Position numbers and translations under genes: made by a program | Notes under the pieces: model-generated | Told to the model about the DNA's origin: nothing | What the model saw: the letters and a program-made list of their open reading frames with translations, nothing else | Database searches by the model: none | Assembly (NCBI GenBank): GCA_003510345.1 | Contig: DOMW01000193.1 | Location: forward strand, 3,751 to 9,261 | Direction of reading: 5' to 3' | Length of the DNA: 5,511 nucleotides | Origin: Clostridiales bacterium | GTDB taxonomy: Bacteria; Bacillota; Clostridia; Christensenellales; Christensenellaceae | Part shown: in pieces, positions 4,428-5,511 of the stretch | Layout of the letters: every line of letters starts with the position of its first letter | Numbering within the stretch: position 1 is the stretch's first letter

Positions 4428-5511
4428 TGGCTACCACTTGGATGAAGGCTTTGCACCGGAGCGGCGGAGGGGTTGCCGCCGCTCTCGGCCTGCGGATTGA
4501 CTATGCGAAGGATTATACAAAAACTGACGATGGCGCTCTGATTGACAGTTACGAATGCGATCCGTACACGGCGCAAAACGAGTTCTTGTTCTCCAAGCGG
4601 CTATACGCCAAGAAAACCGGGCGGGATCAGGGTAAGCATGATGTTATCGCTTATCATGTCCGCATGAGCTTCAAGCCGGGAGAGGTCACGCCGCAACGGA
4701 CGTTGGAATTGGGCCGGGAGCTTGCGCTTCGGTGGACGAAGGGGCGGCACCAGTTCATAGTAGCGGCGCACACGAATACAAACAATCCCCACGCCCACAT
4801 CGTTTTCAACAGCGTCAACCTCTATTGTGATCGCAAGTTCGCGGACTTCAAACATTCTGCCATCGCACTTCGCAGGGTCAGCGACAGGGTCTGCTTGGAG
4901 CATGGGCTGTCTGTGATTGAGAAGCCGGGGCTATCGAAGGGATATAACCGGGCGGAGTATCTTAGGCAGAGCAAGCCGCCGACTGTCCGGGAGCAGCTTC
5001 GGGATATTATGGATGCAGCGCTTGCCGGGTGCAAAAGCCATGACGATTTTCTGTCCGCGCTGCTGGCGGCGGGTGTTGATATCAAGCACGGTAAACAGTT
5101 GGCGTTTAAGCTGCCGGGCGCGAAGAAATTTGTTCGGCAGGATACGCTGGGCGATGACTATTCCGTTGATGCCATTCAAGAACGGATTGACGGTAAGCGG
5201 ATTATAACACATAAACGGAAAACCGTTGCGCCGGTGGCAGCTTCAACAAAACCAAATCTGTTAATCGACATTCAATCGAAAATTCAACAGGGTTACGGTG
5301 AGGGCTTCCGGCGCTGGGCTACTGTTCAGAATTTGAAGGAGGCTGCCAAGACGCTTTTGTTTCTGCAGGAGCATGGAATTACGGATTATGAGTCATTAGT
5401 TGAACAGGCAGCGGAGGCGAGCAAAACCTTTGGCGCTCATAACGACAGGCGCAAGACGATTGAGGTTCGTCTGCGGGAAATTGCTGAATTACAAAAACAT
5501 ATCGGTGTCTA
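4427..5511 (+). CDS. MOBP-type relaxase, N-terminal 361 aa (cut by window edge)
   Basis: Nicks one strand at oriT, stays bound to the 5' end through a tyrosine, and pilots the strand to the recipient. The relaxase/mobilization nuclease domain is recognisable from RIDYAKDYTKT (catalytic tyrosine probably Tyr26), SYECDP (41-46), AYHVRMSFKPGE (75-86), the metal-binding three-histidine motif HTNTNNPHAH (His115, His122, His124) with FNSVN after it, and CLEHGLSVIEKP. Residues about 285-361 form a helical, charged segment typical of clostridial family members. The frame is open to the right edge, ending within a TA- codon, and full members usually run on another 80-150 residues. The start follows GAGG (4416-4419) and overlaps the helicase stop (TGATG, 4425-4429). 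The usual NPxKT after the tyrosine is DYTKT here. Function is well supported. Confidence 0.92.
   Translation, partial: MATTWMKALHRSGGGVAAALGLRIDYAKDYTKTDDGALIDSYECDPYTAQNEFLFSKRLYAKKTGRDQGKHDVIAYHVRMSFKPGEVTPQRTLELGRELALRWTKGRHQFIVAAHTNTNNPHAHIVFNSVNLYCDRKFADFKHSAIALRRVSDRVCLEHGLSVIEKPGLSKGYNRAEYLRQSKPPTVREQLRDIMDAALAGCKSHDDFLSALLAAGVDIKHGKQLAFKLPGAKKFVRQDTLGDDYSVDAIQERIDGKRIITHKRKTVAPVAASTKPNLLIDIQSKIQQGYGEGFRRWATVQNLKEAAKTLLFLQEHGITDYESLVEQAAEASKTFGAHNDRRKTIEVRLREIAELQKHIGV

Larger units (their letters stand above)
112..5511 (+). mobile_element. Partial integrative mobilizable element with serine recombinase
   Basis: A TnpW/TnpX-type recombinase module followed by a MobC-helicase-relaxase module is the arrangement of a clostridial integrative and mobilizable (or conjugative) element. 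The left limit given here is a guess based on the inverted repeat at 112-146 and the composition change; the true left end may lie outside if the leftward gene belongs to the element. The right end is not in the window. No type IV secretion genes are visible, so self-transfer cannot be judged. Confidence 0.65.

Noticed and set aside
4917..5212. Opposite-strand and out-of-frame open frames within the relaxase region
   Set aside because: They are shadows of the relaxase frame, which carries all the recognisable motifs and stays open to the window edge.

Overview
This window is a piece of an integrative mobile element from a low-to-mid-GC Firmicute, most likely a gut-type member of the class Clostridia. 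The evidence is strong AGGAGG-type ribosome binding sites, tightly coupled genes, and protein families typical of clostridial transposons of the Tn4451/TnpX type and their mobilizable relatives. No chromosomal housekeeping gene is visible, so host genus and insertion site cannot be told from this window. No antibiotic resistance gene, RNA gene or CRISPR array was seen.

Layout. Positions 1-27 hold the first nine codons of a leftward gene, with an AT-rich, repeat-bearing upstream region (28-110). From 112 to 445 is a structured, mostly gene-free leader. It holds an 11-bp imperfect inverted repeat (112-146), a REP-like segment (155-220), a possible 26-codon leader peptide (325-405), and a hairpin followed by an AT/T-rich tract (384-428). 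Then come a TnpW-family small protein (446-694) and, overlapping it by 4 bases, a 593-aa TnpX-type large serine recombinase with a DUF4368-like C-terminus (691-2472). Two hairpins follow. The second (2516-2544) is a good intrinsic terminator whose T-run ends two bases before the ribosome binding site of the next gene.

The second block is a transfer/replication operon. It comprises an uncharacterised basic 127-aa protein (2563-2946), a MobC-type relaxosome accessory protein (2989-3336), a RepA-like RecA-fold ATPase/helicase (3336-4427) and a MOBP-type relaxase (4427 to the right edge, incomplete). The last three are joined by TGATG stop/start overlaps, so they are very probably translationally coupled.

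How it fits together (inference). The recombinase, with TnpW, excises and integrates the element. MobC and the relaxase nick and pilot the DNA at an oriT, so the element can be mobilized by a co-resident conjugative system. The RepA-like helicase suggests that the excised circle can unwind or replicate. The terminator between the blocks would let mobilization genes be expressed separately from the recombinase, or by regulated read-through. The most unusual items are a pair of in-frame 33-bp repeats that are also imperfect palindromes near the 3' end of the helicase gene, the terminator abutting a ribosome binding site, and the structured leader in front of tnpW.
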